64,000 bases of DNA from Prevotellaceae bacterium MN60 (GTDB lineage: Bacteria; Bacteroidota; Bacteroidia; Bacteroidales; Bacteroidaceae): NCBI GenBank assembly GCA_900199555.1, contig FZQZ01000002.1, forward strand, positions 62,001 to 126,000, given 5' to 3'. Made by a program: the position numbers and the translations under genes. Below, piece by piece: positions 1 to 9,995 of the stretch (position 1 is its first letter; each line of letters starts with the position of its first letter). A model generated the notes under the pieces. It was given only the letters and a program-made list of their open reading frames with translations, was not told the origin of the DNA and did no database searches.

Positions 1-2
1 TA

Positions 3-1262
3 GGTAGTTGTGGTATTATAGTAAGTTTGTTCTTCCCATGGTGGTTTGGCGAACTTACCACAGGATTACCATTAGTCTATTTTGCCTTCTATTCATTTCT
101 TGCCTCTTCTGTTGCTGGGTATATATTCAATTACAAGCAATTATTGGTTAGTGCAAATCAGAAGCAGTATCTTGTTAGTGCCTACTTCCAGACAATAACT
201 ATTGTACAAAGCCTCGTACAGATTGTTCTTGCCTATTATTATCGTAACTTATGGTTATGGGTAGTTGTAGGACTTGTATTCACCATTATCGGCATCATCA
301 TTTTCAACCTACGTATACGTCAAATATATCCATGGCTGGATATCAATATTAGTCGCGGACGTATCATGTTGAAACAATACCCAGAAGTATTGCGCAAAAC
401 GCGTCAGGTGTTTATACAGAAGATTAAGAACTTCATTCTTTATCGCTGCGACGAGATGCTTGTAGGTATTTTTGTATCTGTAACACAGGTCGCATTCTAT
501 GGCAACTATACCATCATCACAAATAAGCTCAACTTCCTTGTCAACATTCTCAGCGATGGCATGAATGCGGGTGTAGGAAACCTTGTGGCAGAGGGCAACG
601 ATAACAACACCATGAAAGTCTTCTGGGAGCTTACAGCCGTACGATTCCTTATTTTAGGCATTGTTATCTTTGCACTTCTCTTATTCATGCAACCATTTGT
701 GTGTTGCTGGTTTGGTAGCCAATACCGCCTCAGCGACACCATCGTATATCTGCTCATCTTTAATATCTTCATATTTCTTTCACGAGGAGTCGTAGAGACC
801 TTTATCTCCGCTCACGGTCTCTTCTCTGATGTATGGACAGCATGGGCAGAGCTCATTCTTAATCTTGGAATAACACTGGCATTAGCACCTAGTATGGGAA
901 TTATAGGCATACTGCTAGGCAAGATTATAAGCGTATTCTTCATCTCTATGTTCTGGAAGCCCTACTTCCTTTTTTCAAAAGGACTACACAAAAGTGTTGG
1001 TATCTATTGGCGAGGGATGTCTACCTACTATCTGCTATTTGCACTATATGTGGCAGCAGCTATATGGCTTAGCCACACACTCATCGAAAGTCATTCCTCC
1101 ACATTATTGTCACTATTTGCATATGGTACAATCACCTATGTACCCATATTAGCACTCTACTTCCTGACACTCTTCACACTAACAAGAGGTATGCAGTACT
1201 TCGTTGCACGAAAGCCGAAAGTTTACAAGCTTCTGAAAGTACTAGTTATTAACAATCACTAA
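3..1262 (+). CDS. Polysaccharide flippase (Wzx-like), 5' end outside window
   Basis: The reading frame is open to the left edge: eight sense codons precede the TTG at 27, so that TTG is internal and the gene starts upstream. The visible protein is a string of hydrophobic segments (about ten) separated by short charged loops such as RIRQIYPWLDINISRGR and RKTRQVFIQKIKN, as expected for a MATE/Wzx-type lipid-linked oligosaccharide flippase of the inner membrane. The next three genes follow within 10 bases or so and are glycosyltransferases, which supports a role in moving O-antigen or capsule repeat units to the periplasm. The substrate cannot be told from sequence. Confidence 0.85.
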   Translation, partial: GSCGIIVSLFFPWWFGELTTGLPLVYFAFYSFLASSVAGYIFNYKQLLVSANQKQYLVSAYFQTITIVQSLVQIVLAYYYRNLWLWVVVGLVFTIIGIIIFNLRIRQIYPWLDINISRGRIMLKQYPEVLRKTRQVFIQKIKNFILYRCDEMLVGIFVSVTQVAFYGNYTIITNKLNFLVNILSDGMNAGVGNLVAEGNDNNTMKVFWELTAVRFLILGIVIFALLLFMQPFVCCWFGSQYRLSDTIVYLLIFNIFIFLSRGVVETFISAHGLFSDVWTAWAELILNLGITLALAPSMGIIGILLGKIISVFFISMFWKPYFLFSKGLHKSVGIYWRGMSTYYLLFALYVAAAIWLSHTLIESHSSTLLSLFAYGTITYVPILALYFLTLFTLTRGMQYFVARKPKVYKLLKVLVINNH

Positions 1263-1271
1263 TTTGGTATT

Positions 1272-2108
1272 ATGAGAGTAATATGTGATGCCCCAGGACA
1301 GACTTGCAATAGGCTTTGGTCATATGTCGCTTCTATTTCTGAATGTATCGTCAAGAAAAAGAAGTTGATGATTATCTTCTATGACTGGACTATAGAAGAT
1401 TTCCCCAATCTTTTGCATTGTCCATGGATATATTTCCCTCTATGGCATAAATGGTATCTGGAACGTGGTAACGGATGGAATAACTACAAGGGATTGACAT
1501 GGAAGGTTTGTCATAACAAAACATGGGATAAAATCTTCAAGTTTTTAGGGTTCCGTAAAGGATGGTGGACACGACGTGACACACAATACATCGCTCAGGC
1601 GAAGAAAGAAATTCAGCACCTTTTCCGCCCAAAGCAAGAGATTACAACAAAGGCAGAAAAGATGATTGCCCAACTCCGTCAAGAGTCGGACATAGTGATT
1701 GGTGTTCATATACGCCGTGGCGATTATGCCACTTGGAACGATGGTCGTTTTCTCTATTCCCTTGAGGAGTATCGGCAGTTTATGCTTCGCGTACAACAAT
1801 TATTTAGCGATAAGCGTGTAGGATTCTTTATTAGCAGCAACGAAGATTTCTCACTAGACAGCTTCCAAGGATGCAACTGCCTACGCTATGGTAAAGAACC
1901 GTCAGGTGCCGTACTCGACCTTTATACCCTCTCCCTCTGTGATTTCATCATCGGTCCCTTCAGCAGCTACTCTCGTTGGGCATCGTTTATTGGCGAAGTG
2001 CCTCTTTGTTTCCTAGAGACCAAAGAGCAACAGTTTACAGAAGACAGTTTCTCAAAGATTGTCGACTACTTCCACTTCGAAAACAACAAAGAAATTCTAG
2101 ATTGGTAA
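1272..2108 (+). CDS. GT11-like fucosyltransferase
   Basis: The 278-residue protein carries GVHIRRGDY at residues 144-152. This matches the HxRRxDY motif I of alpha-1,2 and alpha-1,6 fucosyltransferases, which binds the GDP-sugar. A second typical block is GPFSSYSRWASFIG near residue 230, where the family has a conserved phenylalanine/serine-rich segment. The N-terminus (CDAPGQTCNRLWSY) resembles the GQxGNQL-type start of GT11 but is diverged. It lies 9 bases after the flippase and 4 before a GT4 gene, so it probably decorates the surface polysaccharide. Fucose as donor is inferred from the motif only. Confidence 0.7.
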   Translation: MRVICDAPGQTCNRLWSYVASISECIVKKKKLMIIFYDWTIEDFPNLLHCPWIYFPLWHKWYLERGNGWNNYKGLTWKVCHNKTWDKIFKFLGFRKGWWTRRDTQYIAQAKKEIQHLFRPKQEITTKAEKMIAQLRQESDIVIGVHIRRGDYATWNDGRFLYSLEEYRQFMLRVQQLFSDKRVGFFISSNEDFSLDSFQGCNCLRYGKEPSGAVLDLYTLSLCDFIIGPFSSYSRWASFIGEVPLCFLETKEQQFTEDSFSKIVDYFHFENNKEILDW

Positions 2109-2112
2109 CAAC

Positions 2113-3303
2113 ATGAAAATTGCAATTCTTACCTCTGGTATTTTACCAGTTCCTGCCGTACAAGGTGGAGCTGTTGAGAATCTAATAGACTTCTATTTAG
2201 AATTTAACGAGCAGCGCCAACTACATGACATCACAGTATTTAGCGTTGCTCATCCTGACACTAAAAACCACAAGGCGCTTCAGTCAAAAGTGAACCATTA
2301 CCACTATATTGATACTAGTAGTAGGAAAGCCCGAATCATGAGAAAAATCAGAGAATGGATACAACCTAAAGGCGATTACTACAACAATCATATAGAGTAC
2401 TATTTCGAACGAGCATACAGACAACTACGTCGACAACGTTACGATTGCATCATTCTCGAGAATCGCCCTGGATATGCTAAGAAACTTGCAGCACGAGGAC
2501 AAAAAGGCATTGTCTTACATCTTCATAATGATCTTCTAAATAGTAATGTTCCCTACCACGAAATACTAAAGGATAGTTTTAGCGGTATTCTGACTGTATC
2601 CGACTACATTAGAAACCAAGTCTCTACGCTAGTAGCTTTAGATAAGATTACTACCGTTCATAATGGTATTAATCTCCATCATTTCTCTCCCAAGAGCCAG
2701 TCATCTATCCATCGTACTGATTTAGGCTTTAAGGCAGACGACTTTATACTTGTCTATAGTGGACGAATCAATAAAGACAAGGGTATTTCCGAACTGATTG
2801 ATGCCATGCTATTACTGCAAGATGAGCCACATATCAAACTATTGGTTATCGGTAGTACATTCTTCGGAAATGCTACCAATGATAATAGCTTTGTTCGCTC
2901 ATTAAAAGAAAAAGCCAAGAGCATAAGCCAACGAATCATCTTTACCGGTTTCGTTGACTATCATCGTATGCCAGATTACCTGCGTCTTGCAGATGTTGCT
3001 GTTGTGCCTAGTGTATGGGACGATCCCTTCCCCACTACTATACTCGAAGCACAAGCAATGGGATTACCAATTATCTGTAGCAATCGCGGTGGAATACCCG
3101 AAGAAGTCGGAACCGATAATGCCATCATCGTTCCTACAGGCGAACAGTATGTCAACGGATTAGCAGAAGCCATACGCTCGCTATATCGTTCACCGGAGCA
3201 ACGTGCTGCCATGTCAGAGGTTTCTTTACGACGTGCTCCGTACTTCGATAAGGAGCGTTTTGCTGATGACTTCTTTAAGGCTTTAGGCTCCATTCCTTTT
3301 TAG
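2113..3303 (+). CDS. Glycosyltransferase family 4
   Basis: A 396-residue GT-B fold enzyme. The N-terminal half has the GG loop (AVQGGAVENLI) and the segment FSGILTVSDYIRNQV. The C-terminal GT4 domain begins near residue 214 with YSGRINKDKGISELI and contains the nucleotide-sugar binding block DPFPTTILEAQAMG, with the conserved glutamate near residue 312. It acts on the cytoplasmic face, adding a sugar from an NDP donor to the growing polysaccharide unit. It is the last gene of the forward run. Its final 21 bases overlap the 3' end of the convergent GT2 gene, which is unusual but keeps both frames intact. Confidence 0.88.
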   Translation: MKIAILTSGILPVPAVQGGAVENLIDFYLEFNEQRQLHDITVFSVAHPDTKNHKALQSKVNHYHYIDTSSRKARIMRKIREWIQPKGDYYNNHIEYYFERAYRQLRRQRYDCIILENRPGYAKKLAARGQKGIVLHLHNDLLNSNVPYHEILKDSFSGILTVSDYIRNQVSTLVALDKITTVHNGINLHHFSPKSQSSIHRTDLGFKADDFILVYSGRINKDKGISELIDAMLLLQDEPHIKLLVIGSTFFGNATNDNSFVRSLKEKAKSISQRIIFTGFVDYHRMPDYLRLADVAVVPSVWDDPFPTTILEAQAMGLPIICSNRGGIPEEVGTDNAIIVPTGEQYVNGLAEAIRSLYRSPEQRAAMSEVSLRRAPYFDKERFADDFFKALGSIPF

Positions 3304-4194
3304 CCAAAAGACCATCACGTTCTTCCAGCCGATGAATGGCAGATAACCTGATATGAGAGCCCTCCAGAATACGGAGGGTTTCTCTGTTATTGGTATGATA
3401 TGCCCTGTGTAGAAAACCCTACCAAGGGTATATCTCGCAAACTTTCGGATTAATGGTGTATTCTGAAACTTGAAAAGTTCATCAAACACGGTGAGGTAGC
3501 AGTTGATATTCCGTTTAGAATAGCGTTTTCCCATGGTTGACGTCTGGCGTACACGATGGTTTACCAGCGCCTGTTTCAAACAGAAAATCTTCTTACTCTG
3601 CAGGGTAAGTAATGTAGTGAATAGTTCATCCTCATGTATGATGCCTGGATAGAAAGACAGTTTGATATCATCCAGATAACGCTTCCTAATGAATAACAGC
3701 CATACCACACAGCTGTGCTTCACTTCATCCAACATCCTATTCAGCAGTCCTTCGCCTTCGTATGCTTTATACTCTTCACACAGGTAGCTACGCTTATAGT
3801 TCCACGGCAAGGGTTGAGCACCATCTTCATAGAATATCTCACCATCGAAAAATACGAAATCTGCCTGTGTCTTCTCAGCATAATCATAGCAGTTTTGCAA
3901 GGTCTCAGGCGCTATCACGTCATCTGAATCCATAAAATAGATATAGTCGCCTGTAGCATGCTCTAATGCTAGATTACGGGCAACAGACTGCCCTTGGTTA
4001 TGCTGTTGGAAACTGATGATGCGCGTATCAGACTGAGCATATCTAGAGATGATATCCTGACTATCATCTGTCGAACCGTCATTCACCACAATCACCTCAT
4101 AGTCGGTCAGTGTCTGCTGCTGCAAAGAAATAAATGCAGCGTCCAAATAGGACGCTACATTATATACGGGCATGATGACACTAACCTTAGGCAT
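3283..4194 (-). CDS. Glycosyltransferase family 2
   Basis: 303 residues, GT-A fold. The N-terminus reads VSVIMPVYNVASYLDAAF, followed by VVNDGSTDDS (residues 36-45) and the metal-binding DSDD (within YFMDSDDVIAPE, near residue 92). This is a typical family-2 inverting glycosyltransferase. It runs opposite to the preceding polysaccharide genes and shares 21 bases with the GT4 gene at their 3' ends. It is probably part of the same surface-glycan locus; donor and acceptor are unknown. Confidence 0.88.
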   Translation of the reverse strand: MPKVSVIMPVYNVASYLDAAFISLQQQTLTDYEVIVVNDGSTDDSQDIISRYAQSDTRIISFQQHNQGQSVARNLALEHATGDYIYFMDSDDVIAPETLQNCYDYAEKTQADFVFFDGEIFYEDGAQPLPWNYKRSYLCEEYKAYEGEGLLNRMLDEVKHSCVVWLLFIRKRYLDDIKLSFYPGIIHEDELFTTLLTLQSKKIFCLKQALVNHRVRQTSTMGKRYSKRNINCYLTVFDELFKFQNTPLIRKFARYTLGRVFYTGHIIPITEKPSVFWRALISGYLPFIGWKNVMVFWLKRNGA

Positions 4195-4229
4195 AATGCT
4201 ATTATTTTAGTATTTTCATCAAACGATGA

Positions 4230-4871
4230 TTACTGCTTGTGCAAGGTGATACCAGCCTGCATACCATTAACACTCTTCATCAGTGTTGTAATGGTCTTAA
4301 GGTTGGCATTGGTAGAATTTGCACCCATGCTCTTAAAGAAGTTCAGCAGCTTGGTTGCATCGGTAACAAACTGCATATCCTTACCATCAATCTGTGTCGT
4401 GATAGATACAGTCTTGATGCCTGCGATGGTAATGAGCAGCTTTGAGTCTTTCAGCTGCCATGTGCCACGAGAGGTACGACCCTTGAAAGTACGTGTAAAG
4501 GTACCATCTGAATTAAAGGTCAGAGAGAAAGTACCAGGCTTGATACCATACTTGGTGAGATAGCTCTGCAGCTTTGTCTCCATCTTATTAGCTGCAATCT
4601 TAGCAGCTGCCTTCGTCAGAATATTGTCAGACATGAATACGATGGCTGGTTCGGAATATGTCCAAGTACCGATAATGTTATTCTTATTAGCCTGTTTATC
4701 GCTAGAGAACACACTAGTAAGTGTTGATACCAAGTCACCCGCTGACGAGTTACCAGTAGCAGCACCCAATACATTTCCTAATACATTTCCTAAATCACTC
4801 TGTGCACTCATTGGCGCAGAAAACATCAGGGCCATACCTACAGCCGCAATCTTCAATACATTCTTTTTCAT
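4230..4871 (-). CDS. DUF4923 family secreted protein
   Basis: 213 residues with an N-terminal signal peptide (MKKNVLKIAAVGMALMFSA, cleavage expected after PMSAQ). The mature part has a low-complexity GNVLGNVLGAATG stretch, then a lipocalin-like beta-rich domain with GTWTYSEPAIVFMS and FNSDGTFTRTFKGRTSRGTW. This is the layout of DUF4923, a Bacteroidales family of unknown function. A TAATTTTG promoter box lies 26-33 bases upstream of its ATG and is back to back with the promoter of the divergent GT2 gene. Function unknown; periplasmic location is inferred. Confidence 0.75.
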   Translation of the reverse strand: MKKNVLKIAAVGMALMFSAPMSAQSDLGNVLGNVLGAATGNSSAGDLVSTLTSVFSSDKQANKNNIIGTWTYSEPAIVFMSDNILTKAAAKIAANKMETKLQSYLTKYGIKPGTFSLTFNSDGTFTRTFKGRTSRGTWQLKDSKLLITIAGIKTVSITTQIDGKDMQFVTDATKLLNFFKSMGANSTNANLKTITTLMKSVNGMQAGITLHKQ

Positions 4872-4896
4872 AGATGTCTTATTATTTAAAACAATG

Positions 4897-4904
4897 CAAA
4901 ATTA
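4897..4904 (-). promoter_or_regulatory. -7 box of the DUF4923 gene
   Basis: TAATTTTG on the minus strand fits the Bacteroidota TAnnTTTG -7 consensus. The ATG follows 25 bases downstream. No clear -33 TTTG was found at the usual distance. Confidence 0.6.
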
Positions 4905-4968
4905 ATATTTTTACGGTAAAAATGTTCAAAATATAGAGAAAAAACCATAGAATATAACTTTTTTTGAT

Positions 4969-4976
4969 TAATTTTG
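4969..4976 (+). promoter_or_regulatory. -7 box of the GT2 gene at 4984
   Basis: TAATTTTG, followed only 7 bases later by the ATG at 4984. If transcription starts 4-7 bases after the box, as is usual for this promoter type, the mRNA has almost no leader. Confidence 0.6.
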
Positions 4977-4983
4977 CACAGAT

Positions 4984-5868
4984 ATGATTACAGAATTATC
5001 GATACTTATTCCCGCATACAACAGCATCTGCACAGATATGGTAAGACGACTGCAAAGGCTTTGTGAGCGTATTGCCCACGACCAGCCAGAGGGTTTTGCC
5101 TACGAGATTATCGTGGTGGATGATGCTTCTCCCAATAGGGAAACGGTAGAGAAAAATCAAGAGATTAATGATATAGCCCACTGCTCGTTTATTGCTAAGG
5201 AACAGAATGGCGGAAGTGCTGCCACACGCAACTATCTGGCAGACAAAAGCCAGTATCAATGGTTGTTGTTCTTGGATAGTGATATGGAGATACCTGGTAT
5301 GGATTTCATCATGCGCTATCTGCCCTACGACAACTATGACGTGGTGAATGGTGGCATCCGTACAGGTGGAGAGACTGACAAGCATAACCTGCGTTACCTA
5401 TATGAACGGCATGCAGAACCAAAGCATACCATCGACAAGGCTAATGCGGAGCCCTATCGCTCGTTCCGCTCTACCAACTTTATCATCAAGCGTACCTGCA
5501 TGCAACAATGCCGTTTTGACGAACGCTTTAAGAAGAGTGGCTATGAGGATGTACACTTCGGCAAGAAACTGGCAGAGTCGCAAGCGAGTATCATACATAT
5601 CAACAATCCGCTCATCATGAGCAGCTATGAGGGTAATGCCGACTATGTGGCAAAATATGAGCGCAACCTGACTACGCTCTATCATTTCCGTGACGAACTG
5701 AAAGACTACTCACCGCTCATCAAACTAGCCCGTCGAGTGCCTCACCTACCCATCCGCTTGTGGCATTGGCTCTTTGGCGGTATAGAGCGCAGGCTGTTAG
5801 TAAGCTCGCATCCCTCGCTTTGGGTGCTCAACATGTATAAGTTGGGCTATTTTGTTTCCCTCTATTAA
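4984..5868 (+). CDS. Glycosyltransferase family 2
   Basis: 294 residues with the GT-A signature: ELSILIPAYNS at the N-terminus, IVVDDASPN near residue 43 and FLDSDME (DxD-type metal site) near residue 97. The C-terminus has a hydrophobic stretch (LPIRLWHWLFGG) that may touch the membrane. It is followed 22 bases later by ispE and may be co-transcribed with it. Target unknown; the family makes cell-surface glycans or glycolipids. Confidence 0.85.
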   Translation: MITELSILIPAYNSICTDMVRRLQRLCERIAHDQPEGFAYEIIVVDDASPNRETVEKNQEINDIAHCSFIAKEQNGGSAATRNYLADKSQYQWLLFLDSDMEIPGMDFIMRYLPYDNYDVVNGGIRTGGETDKHNLRYLYERHAEPKHTIDKANAEPYRSFRSTNFIIKRTCMQQCRFDERFKKSGYEDVHFGKKLAESQASIIHINNPLIMSSYEGNADYVAKYERNLTTLYHFRDELKDYSPLIKLARRVPHLPIRLWHWLFGGIERRLLVSSHPSLWVLNMYKLGYFVSLY

Positions 5869-5890
5869 ATATCACGCTTAAACAATCAGT

Positions 5891-6724
5891 ATGATTACAT
5901 CTCCTATTGCAAAAATCAATCTTGGTCTGAATGTTGTAGAAAAACGTGCAGATGGCTATCATAATCTAGAAACCGTATTCTTCCCTGTACCTATTGAAGA
6001 CACACTAGAGGTACAGCCGATGAATGCCGACTGCCCATTGGCGGTAGACTGCGACCTGCAGGTTTCTAACAATCCTATCGACTGCGACCCGCAAGATAAT
6101 CTCGTGGTGAAAGCCTACAAGCTATTAAAGGCCGACTTCCCCACTCTTCCTCGCATCCATTGCCATCTGTGGAAGAGGATTCCCTCACAGGCTGGTATGG
6201 GTGGCGGCTCGAGCGACTGTGCCTATATGATTCGCCTGCTTAATGAGCAATTCCAATTGGGACTGAGCGATGAGCAGATGATGGCGTATGCTGCCAAGTT
6301 GGGAGCCGACTGTGCCTTCTTTATCAAGAGCCAGCCGTGTTATGCAGAAGGTATCGGTGAACAGCTGACACCTATCAAACTCGACCTGAAAGGATGGACA
6401 CTCTGTGTGGTACGTCCCAACATTCCCGTACCCACTCGTGAGGCTTTCTCACGTATTCGTCCCCACTATCCAGCTATCAACTGTCGCGAGGCTGTAAGCC
6501 AACCTGTAGAAACATGGAAAGACACCTTGGTAAACGACTTTGAAGAGAGTGTCTTTGCCTTACATCCAGAGATAGGAGCCATCAAGGATAAGCTATATAA
6601 AATGGGCGCTACCTATGCGGCCATGAGTGGCTCTGGTAGCGCCCTATTCGGACTGTTCAAAGAAGAACCCGACGATTTTCGCCAGGCTTTCTCTGACATG
6701 TTTACTTTCAGTTGTAAGCTCTAA
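5891..6724 (+). CDS. ispE: 4-diphosphocytidyl-2-C-methyl-D-erythritol kinase
   Basis: 277 residues. Phosphorylates CDP-methylerythritol in the MEP isoprenoid pathway. The N-terminus has AKINLGLNVVEKRADGYHN (substrate-binding Lys and the DGYH block). The GHMP-kinase ATP motif PSQAGMGGGSSDCAY lies near residues 99-113, and the C-terminal SGSGSALFG block is the third GHMP motif. Length is normal for the family. The last four bases overlap the convergent Crp/Fnr gene. Confidence 0.95.
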   Translation: MITSPIAKINLGLNVVEKRADGYHNLETVFFPVPIEDTLEVQPMNADCPLAVDCDLQVSNNPIDCDPQDNLVVKAYKLLKADFPTLPRIHCHLWKRIPSQAGMGGGSSDCAYMIRLLNEQFQLGLSDEQMMAYAAKLGADCAFFIKSQPCYAEGIGEQLTPIKLDLKGWTLCVVRPNIPVPTREAFSRIRPHYPAINCREAVSQPVETWKDTLVNDFEESVFALHPEIGAIKDKLYKMGATYAAMSGSGSALFGLFKEEPDDFRQAFSDMFTFSCKL

Positions 6725-7326
6725 TCCTTATCGTCGAGCAAGGCCGATGTACGTACGCGACTCAGTGTCTCTGGCGTCATCTGCAGATAGCTGGCGATAT
6801 ATACCAGCGGAGCACGCAGCACGAGCTGTGGAGAGCGCTTTACGAGTTTAGCATAACGCTCAGGGGCAGACTCAAAGCGCAGCATATCGGCACGAATCTG
6901 GGCGATAATCAGCGACTCTTCAAGAATCTTACGATAGAGCATCTGGATGTTGACATTTCTCACAGCCTCACGCTCCAGTTTGGCTTTTGGCAATGCGAAG
7001 ACGATAGTAGGTTCGAGGGCATGAATCTGCTGGTGACTTGGGCGTTCCTTGAAGAGACTCTCGATACTCATAAACACGGTGTTCTCTACGGCCATATACT
7101 CCGTAAGCTCCTTGTCGTTCTTGATGTAGAACTGGCGCACCAAACCCTTTACTACATAATAGATGTTTGTGCACACCTCACCCTCCTTCAAGATAAACTC
7201 TCCTTTTTGAAACCTCATCGGCACCAGAATACTCTCCAGCACATCCAGCTCGTCGTGAGTCATTGTACTGTAGCGTCTTGCCAACTCTCTTGCTACGTCT
7301 CGTGTAGTCAGTCCAATTGTTGTCAT
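6721..7326 (-). CDS. Crp/Fnr-family transcription regulator
   Basis: 201 residues. Residues about 25-110 form a cyclic-nucleotide-binding-like beta barrel (RFQKGEFILKEGEVCTNIYY, then VVKGLVRQFY). The C-terminus carries a winged-helix DNA-binding motif (VYIASYLQMTPETLSRVR, near residues 175-192). The barrel lacks the FGE.(A/L)L..G..R cAMP-binding pattern, so the ligand is unknown; there are no clustered cysteines, so it is not an Fnr iron-sulfur sensor. ATG codons at 7326 and at codon 22 are both possible starts. Convergent with ispE. Confidence 0.85.
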   Translation of the reverse strand: MTTIGLTTRDVARELARRYSTMTHDELDVLESILVPMRFQKGEFILKEGEVCTNIYYVVKGLVRQFYIKNDKELTEYMAVENTVFMSIESLFKERPSHQQIHALEPTIVFALPKAKLEREAVRNVNIQMLYRKILEESLIIAQIRADMLRFESAPERYAKLVKRSPQLVLRAPLVYIASYLQMTPETLSRVRTSALLDDKD

Positions 7327-7373
7327 GTTTTAACAGGGATTTTCAGTTGATTGTATTGTTGTTAAACAGTTCT

Positions 7374-9155
7374 CTAATCCAGTTTCAGCACTGCGAGGAA
7401 AGCCTTCTGTGGCACCTCCACATTACCTATCTGCTTCATTCGCTTCTTGCCTCGCTTCTGCTTTTCCAGCAGTTTACGCTTACGGCTCACGTCACCACCA
7501 TAACACTTGGCAGTAACGTCCTTGCGCACCTGCTTGACGGTTTCACGGGCAATAATCTTAGCTCCGATGGCTGCCTGGATAGCGATGTCGAACTGCTGAC
7601 GAGGGATTAGCTCTTTCAGCTTCTCACACATGCGGCGACCAAAGGTTACGGCATTGTCCTGATGAGTCAGCGTAGACAAGGCGTCCACAGGCTCACCATT
7701 AAGCAGAATATCGAGTTTGGCAAGCTTCGAGGGGCGGAATCCGTCGATATGATAGTCGAACGAGGCATAGCCCTTTGATATACTCTTCAGCTTGTCGTAG
7801 AAGTCAATCACAATTTCGCCCAGTGGCAACAGGAATCGCAGTTCCACACGATTACCTGATACATACTGCTGGTCAACCAGTTCGCCACGCTTATCAAGAC
7901 AGAGCGTCATGATAGGACCGATATAGTCGGCAGCGGTAATGATGCTAGCCTTGATATAGGGCTCTTCGATATGGTCTATCATCGTCTGGTCGGGCAGTCC
8001 TGATGGGTTGTGTACCTCTTTCACCTCGCCCTGTTTGGTGTAACACATATAGGTTACGTTGGGCACGGTGGTAATCACGTCCATATCAAACTCTCTATCC
8101 AATCGCTCTTGCACAATCTCCATGTGCAACAGTCCGAGGAAGCCACAACGGAAGCCGAAGCCCAGCGCGATAGATGTCTCTGGCATGAATGTCAGCGAAG
8201 CATCGTTCAGCTGCAACTTCTCCAGCGAGGCACGCAGGTTCTCATAATCTGCCGGGTCTATAGGATAAACACCGGCAAACACCATCGGTTTCACCTCTTG
8301 GAATCCCTCGATGGCTTTATCGCAAGGTGTAGCCACATGAGTAATCGTATCACCCACCTTCACCTCTTTAGCATTCTTGATACCCGAGATGATATAGCCT
8401 ACCTCACCCGTATGCAGTTCTTTGCGAGGTATCATGTCCATCTTCAGTACACCCACCTCGTCGGCATCATATTCCATGCCGGTATTAAAGAACTTCACCT
8501 TATCACCCTGGCGAATCGTGCCGTTGGTAATCTTAAAGTAGGCGATGATGCCACGGAAGGAGTTGAAGACAGAGTCAAAGATAAGTGCCTGCAGCGGAGC
8601 CTTCTCGTCGCCTACGGGATGAGGTATGCGCTCTACTACAGCGTTCAGCACGTCTTCTACACCCTCGCCCGTCTTACCCGAAGCACGCAGTATCTCTGAA
8701 CGGTCGCAACCTATCAGCTCTACGATTTCGTCTTCCACCTCGTCGGGCATGGCGCTAGGCATATCTATTTTGTTGATAACGGGGATAATCTCCAGGTTGT
8801 TGTCGATAGCCAGATAGAGGTTAGAGATGGTCTGTGCCTGCACACCCTGTGTAGCATCTACCACCAGCAACGCTCCCTCACAGGCAGCAATCGAGCGGCT
8901 GACCTCATAAGAGAAGTCAACGTGTCCCGGAGTATCAATGAGGTTTAATATGTATTTTTCACCCTTGTACATATACTCCATCTGGATGGCGTGACTCTTA
9001 ATCGTGATACCACGCTCACGCTCCAGATCCATGTCGTCGAGCATCTGTCCTTCCGTCACCTGAATGGTCTTAGTATATTCCAACAGGCGGTCGGCCAATG
9101 TAGACTTACCATGGTCAATATGTGCAATGATGCAGAAGTTTCTTATATGGTTCAT
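7374..9155 (-). CDS. lepA: Elongation factor 4 (LepA), ribosome back-translocase GTPase
   Basis: 593 residues, full length. G-domain motifs are complete: [15 protein letters not shown] (G1), DTPGH (G3) and NKIDMPSA (G4). Later domains follow the EF-G order, and the family-specific C-terminal domain ends in [20 protein letters not shown]. It binds stalled or mistranslocated ribosomes. It has its own TACCTTTG promoter box about 28 bases upstream and is separated from the upstream response-regulator gene by a terminator hairpin. Confidence 0.97.
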   Translation of the reverse strand: MNHIRNFCIIAHIDHGKSTLADRLLEYTKTIQVTEGQMLDDMDLERERGITIKSHAIQMEYMYKGEKYILNLIDTPGHVDFSYEVSRSIAACEGALLVVDATQGVQAQTISNLYLAIDNNLEIIPVINKIDMPSAMPDEVEDEIVELIGCDRSEILRASGKTGEGVEDVLNAVVERIPHPVGDEKAPLQALIFDSVFNSFRGIIAYFKITNGTIRQGDKVKFFNTGMEYDADEVGVLKMDMIPRKELHTGEVGYIISGIKNAKEVKVGDTITHVATPCDKAIEGFQEVKPMVFAGVYPIDPADYENLRASLEKLQLNDASLTFMPETSIALGFGFRCGFLGLLHMEIVQERLDREFDMDVITTVPNVTYMCYTKQGEVKEVHNPSGLPDQTMIDHIEEPYIKASIITAADYIGPIMTLCLDKRGELVDQQYVSGNRVELRFLLPLGEIVIDFYDKLKSISKGYASFDYHIDGFRPSKLAKLDILLNGEPVDALSTLTHQDNAVTFGRRMCEKLKELIPRQQFDIAIQAAIGAKIIARETVKQVRKDVTAKCYGGDVSRKRKLLEKQKRGKKRMKQIGNVEVPQKAFLAVLKLD

Positions 9156-9182
9156 GTATTCTTATATAGCACTATTAGACTG

Positions 9183-9190
9183 CAAAGGTA
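9183..9190 (-). promoter_or_regulatory. -7 box of lepA
   Basis: TACCTTTG on the minus strand, 27 bases before the lepA ATG, directly after the terminator of the upstream operon. Confidence 0.7.
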
Positions 9191-9195
9191 GACAA

Positions 9196-9229
9196 AAAAA
9201 TCGAGAATCTTTCAAAATTCCCGATTTTT
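9196..9229 (-). terminator. Terminator of the two-component operon
   Basis: An imperfect hairpin with arms AAAATCG...AAT and ATT...CGATTTT closing on a short A-rich loop, with A and T runs on its two sides. It lies between the stop of the response regulator (9251) and the lepA promoter, so it separates the two transcription units. Confidence 0.65.
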
Positions 9230-9250
9230 TATACATCTTTATTGCTCTTT

Positions 9251-9949
9251 TTAGTCCTCTTCAGGCGTAATGAGCTTATAACCCTTACCGTGGATATTGA
9301 TAATCTCAATCTTCGGATCGTCCTTCAGGTGCTTGCGCAGCTTGGTGATATACACATCCATAGAACGTGCGTTGAAGTAGTTATCATCAATCCAGATAGT
9401 CTTCAGAGCGAAGTCGCGCTGCAGTATCTCGTTGGCGTGAGAGCAGAGCAGAGCCAGCAGCTCGTTCTCCTTGGTAGTGAGTTTAGTCTGCTTGTCACCA
9501 ATCACCAGCAACTGCTTCTGTGTATCGAAGGTAAAGTCGCCAATATGATATACAGAGCTCTCCTTATTCTTCTTACCACGTACGCGGCGCAGGATAGCCT
9601 CTATACGGAATACGAGTTCTTCCATAGAGAAGGGCTTGGTGATATAGTCATCGGCACCAATCTTGAAGCCTTCGAGGATATCTTCCTTCAGTGTCTTAGC
9701 TGTGAGGAAAATGATGGGGATGTCGGCATTAGCCTGACGGATTTCCTGGGCGAGTGTGAAGCCATCTTTCTTAGGCATCATCACGTCGAGCACGCAGATG
9801 TCGAACTTGGTTTTCAGGAAGGCTTTGTAGCCTGCCTCACCGTCGGGACAGAGTTCAGCCATGTAGCCTTTAGCAGCCAGATACTCGCGGAGCAACATGC
9901 CGAGGTTCTCATCGTCCTCGCAAAGCAGAATTTTCAGTTTTTCGTCCAT
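9251..9949 (-). CDS. rprY: OmpR-family response regulator (RprY-like)
   Basis: 232 residues. The receiver domain (1-120) has the acidic pocket CEDDE (10-14), the phospho-acceptor Asp55 in CVLDVMMPK, and a conserved Lys in ITKPFS near residue 105. The C-terminal OmpR-type winged helix (about 135-230) ends with the YITKLRKHLKDD and HGKGYKL blocks. It lies 46 bases after its cognate kinase gene. The gene pair, order and sequence style match RprXY of Bacteroides; the symbol is given on that resemblance. Confidence 0.85.
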   Translation of the reverse strand: MDEKLKILLCEDDENLGMLLREYLAAKGYMAELCPDGEAGYKAFLKTKFDICVLDVMMPKKDGFTLAQEIRQANADIPIIFLTAKTLKEDILEGFKIGADDYITKPFSMEELVFRIEAILRRVRGKKNKESSVYHIGDFTFDTQKQLLVIGDKQTKLTTKENELLALLCSHANEILQRDFALKTIWIDDNYFNARSMDVYITKLRKHLKDDPKIEIINIHGKGYKLITPEED

Positions 9950-9995
9950 AATCTTAAAGTTTAAGTGTATACTATTAATTCTTTATTTCTAATTA

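Noticed and set aside
9242..9964. Plus-strand open frame opposite the response regulator (240 codons)
   Set aside because: Mirror of a well-supported gene in the other strand; no recognisable protein.
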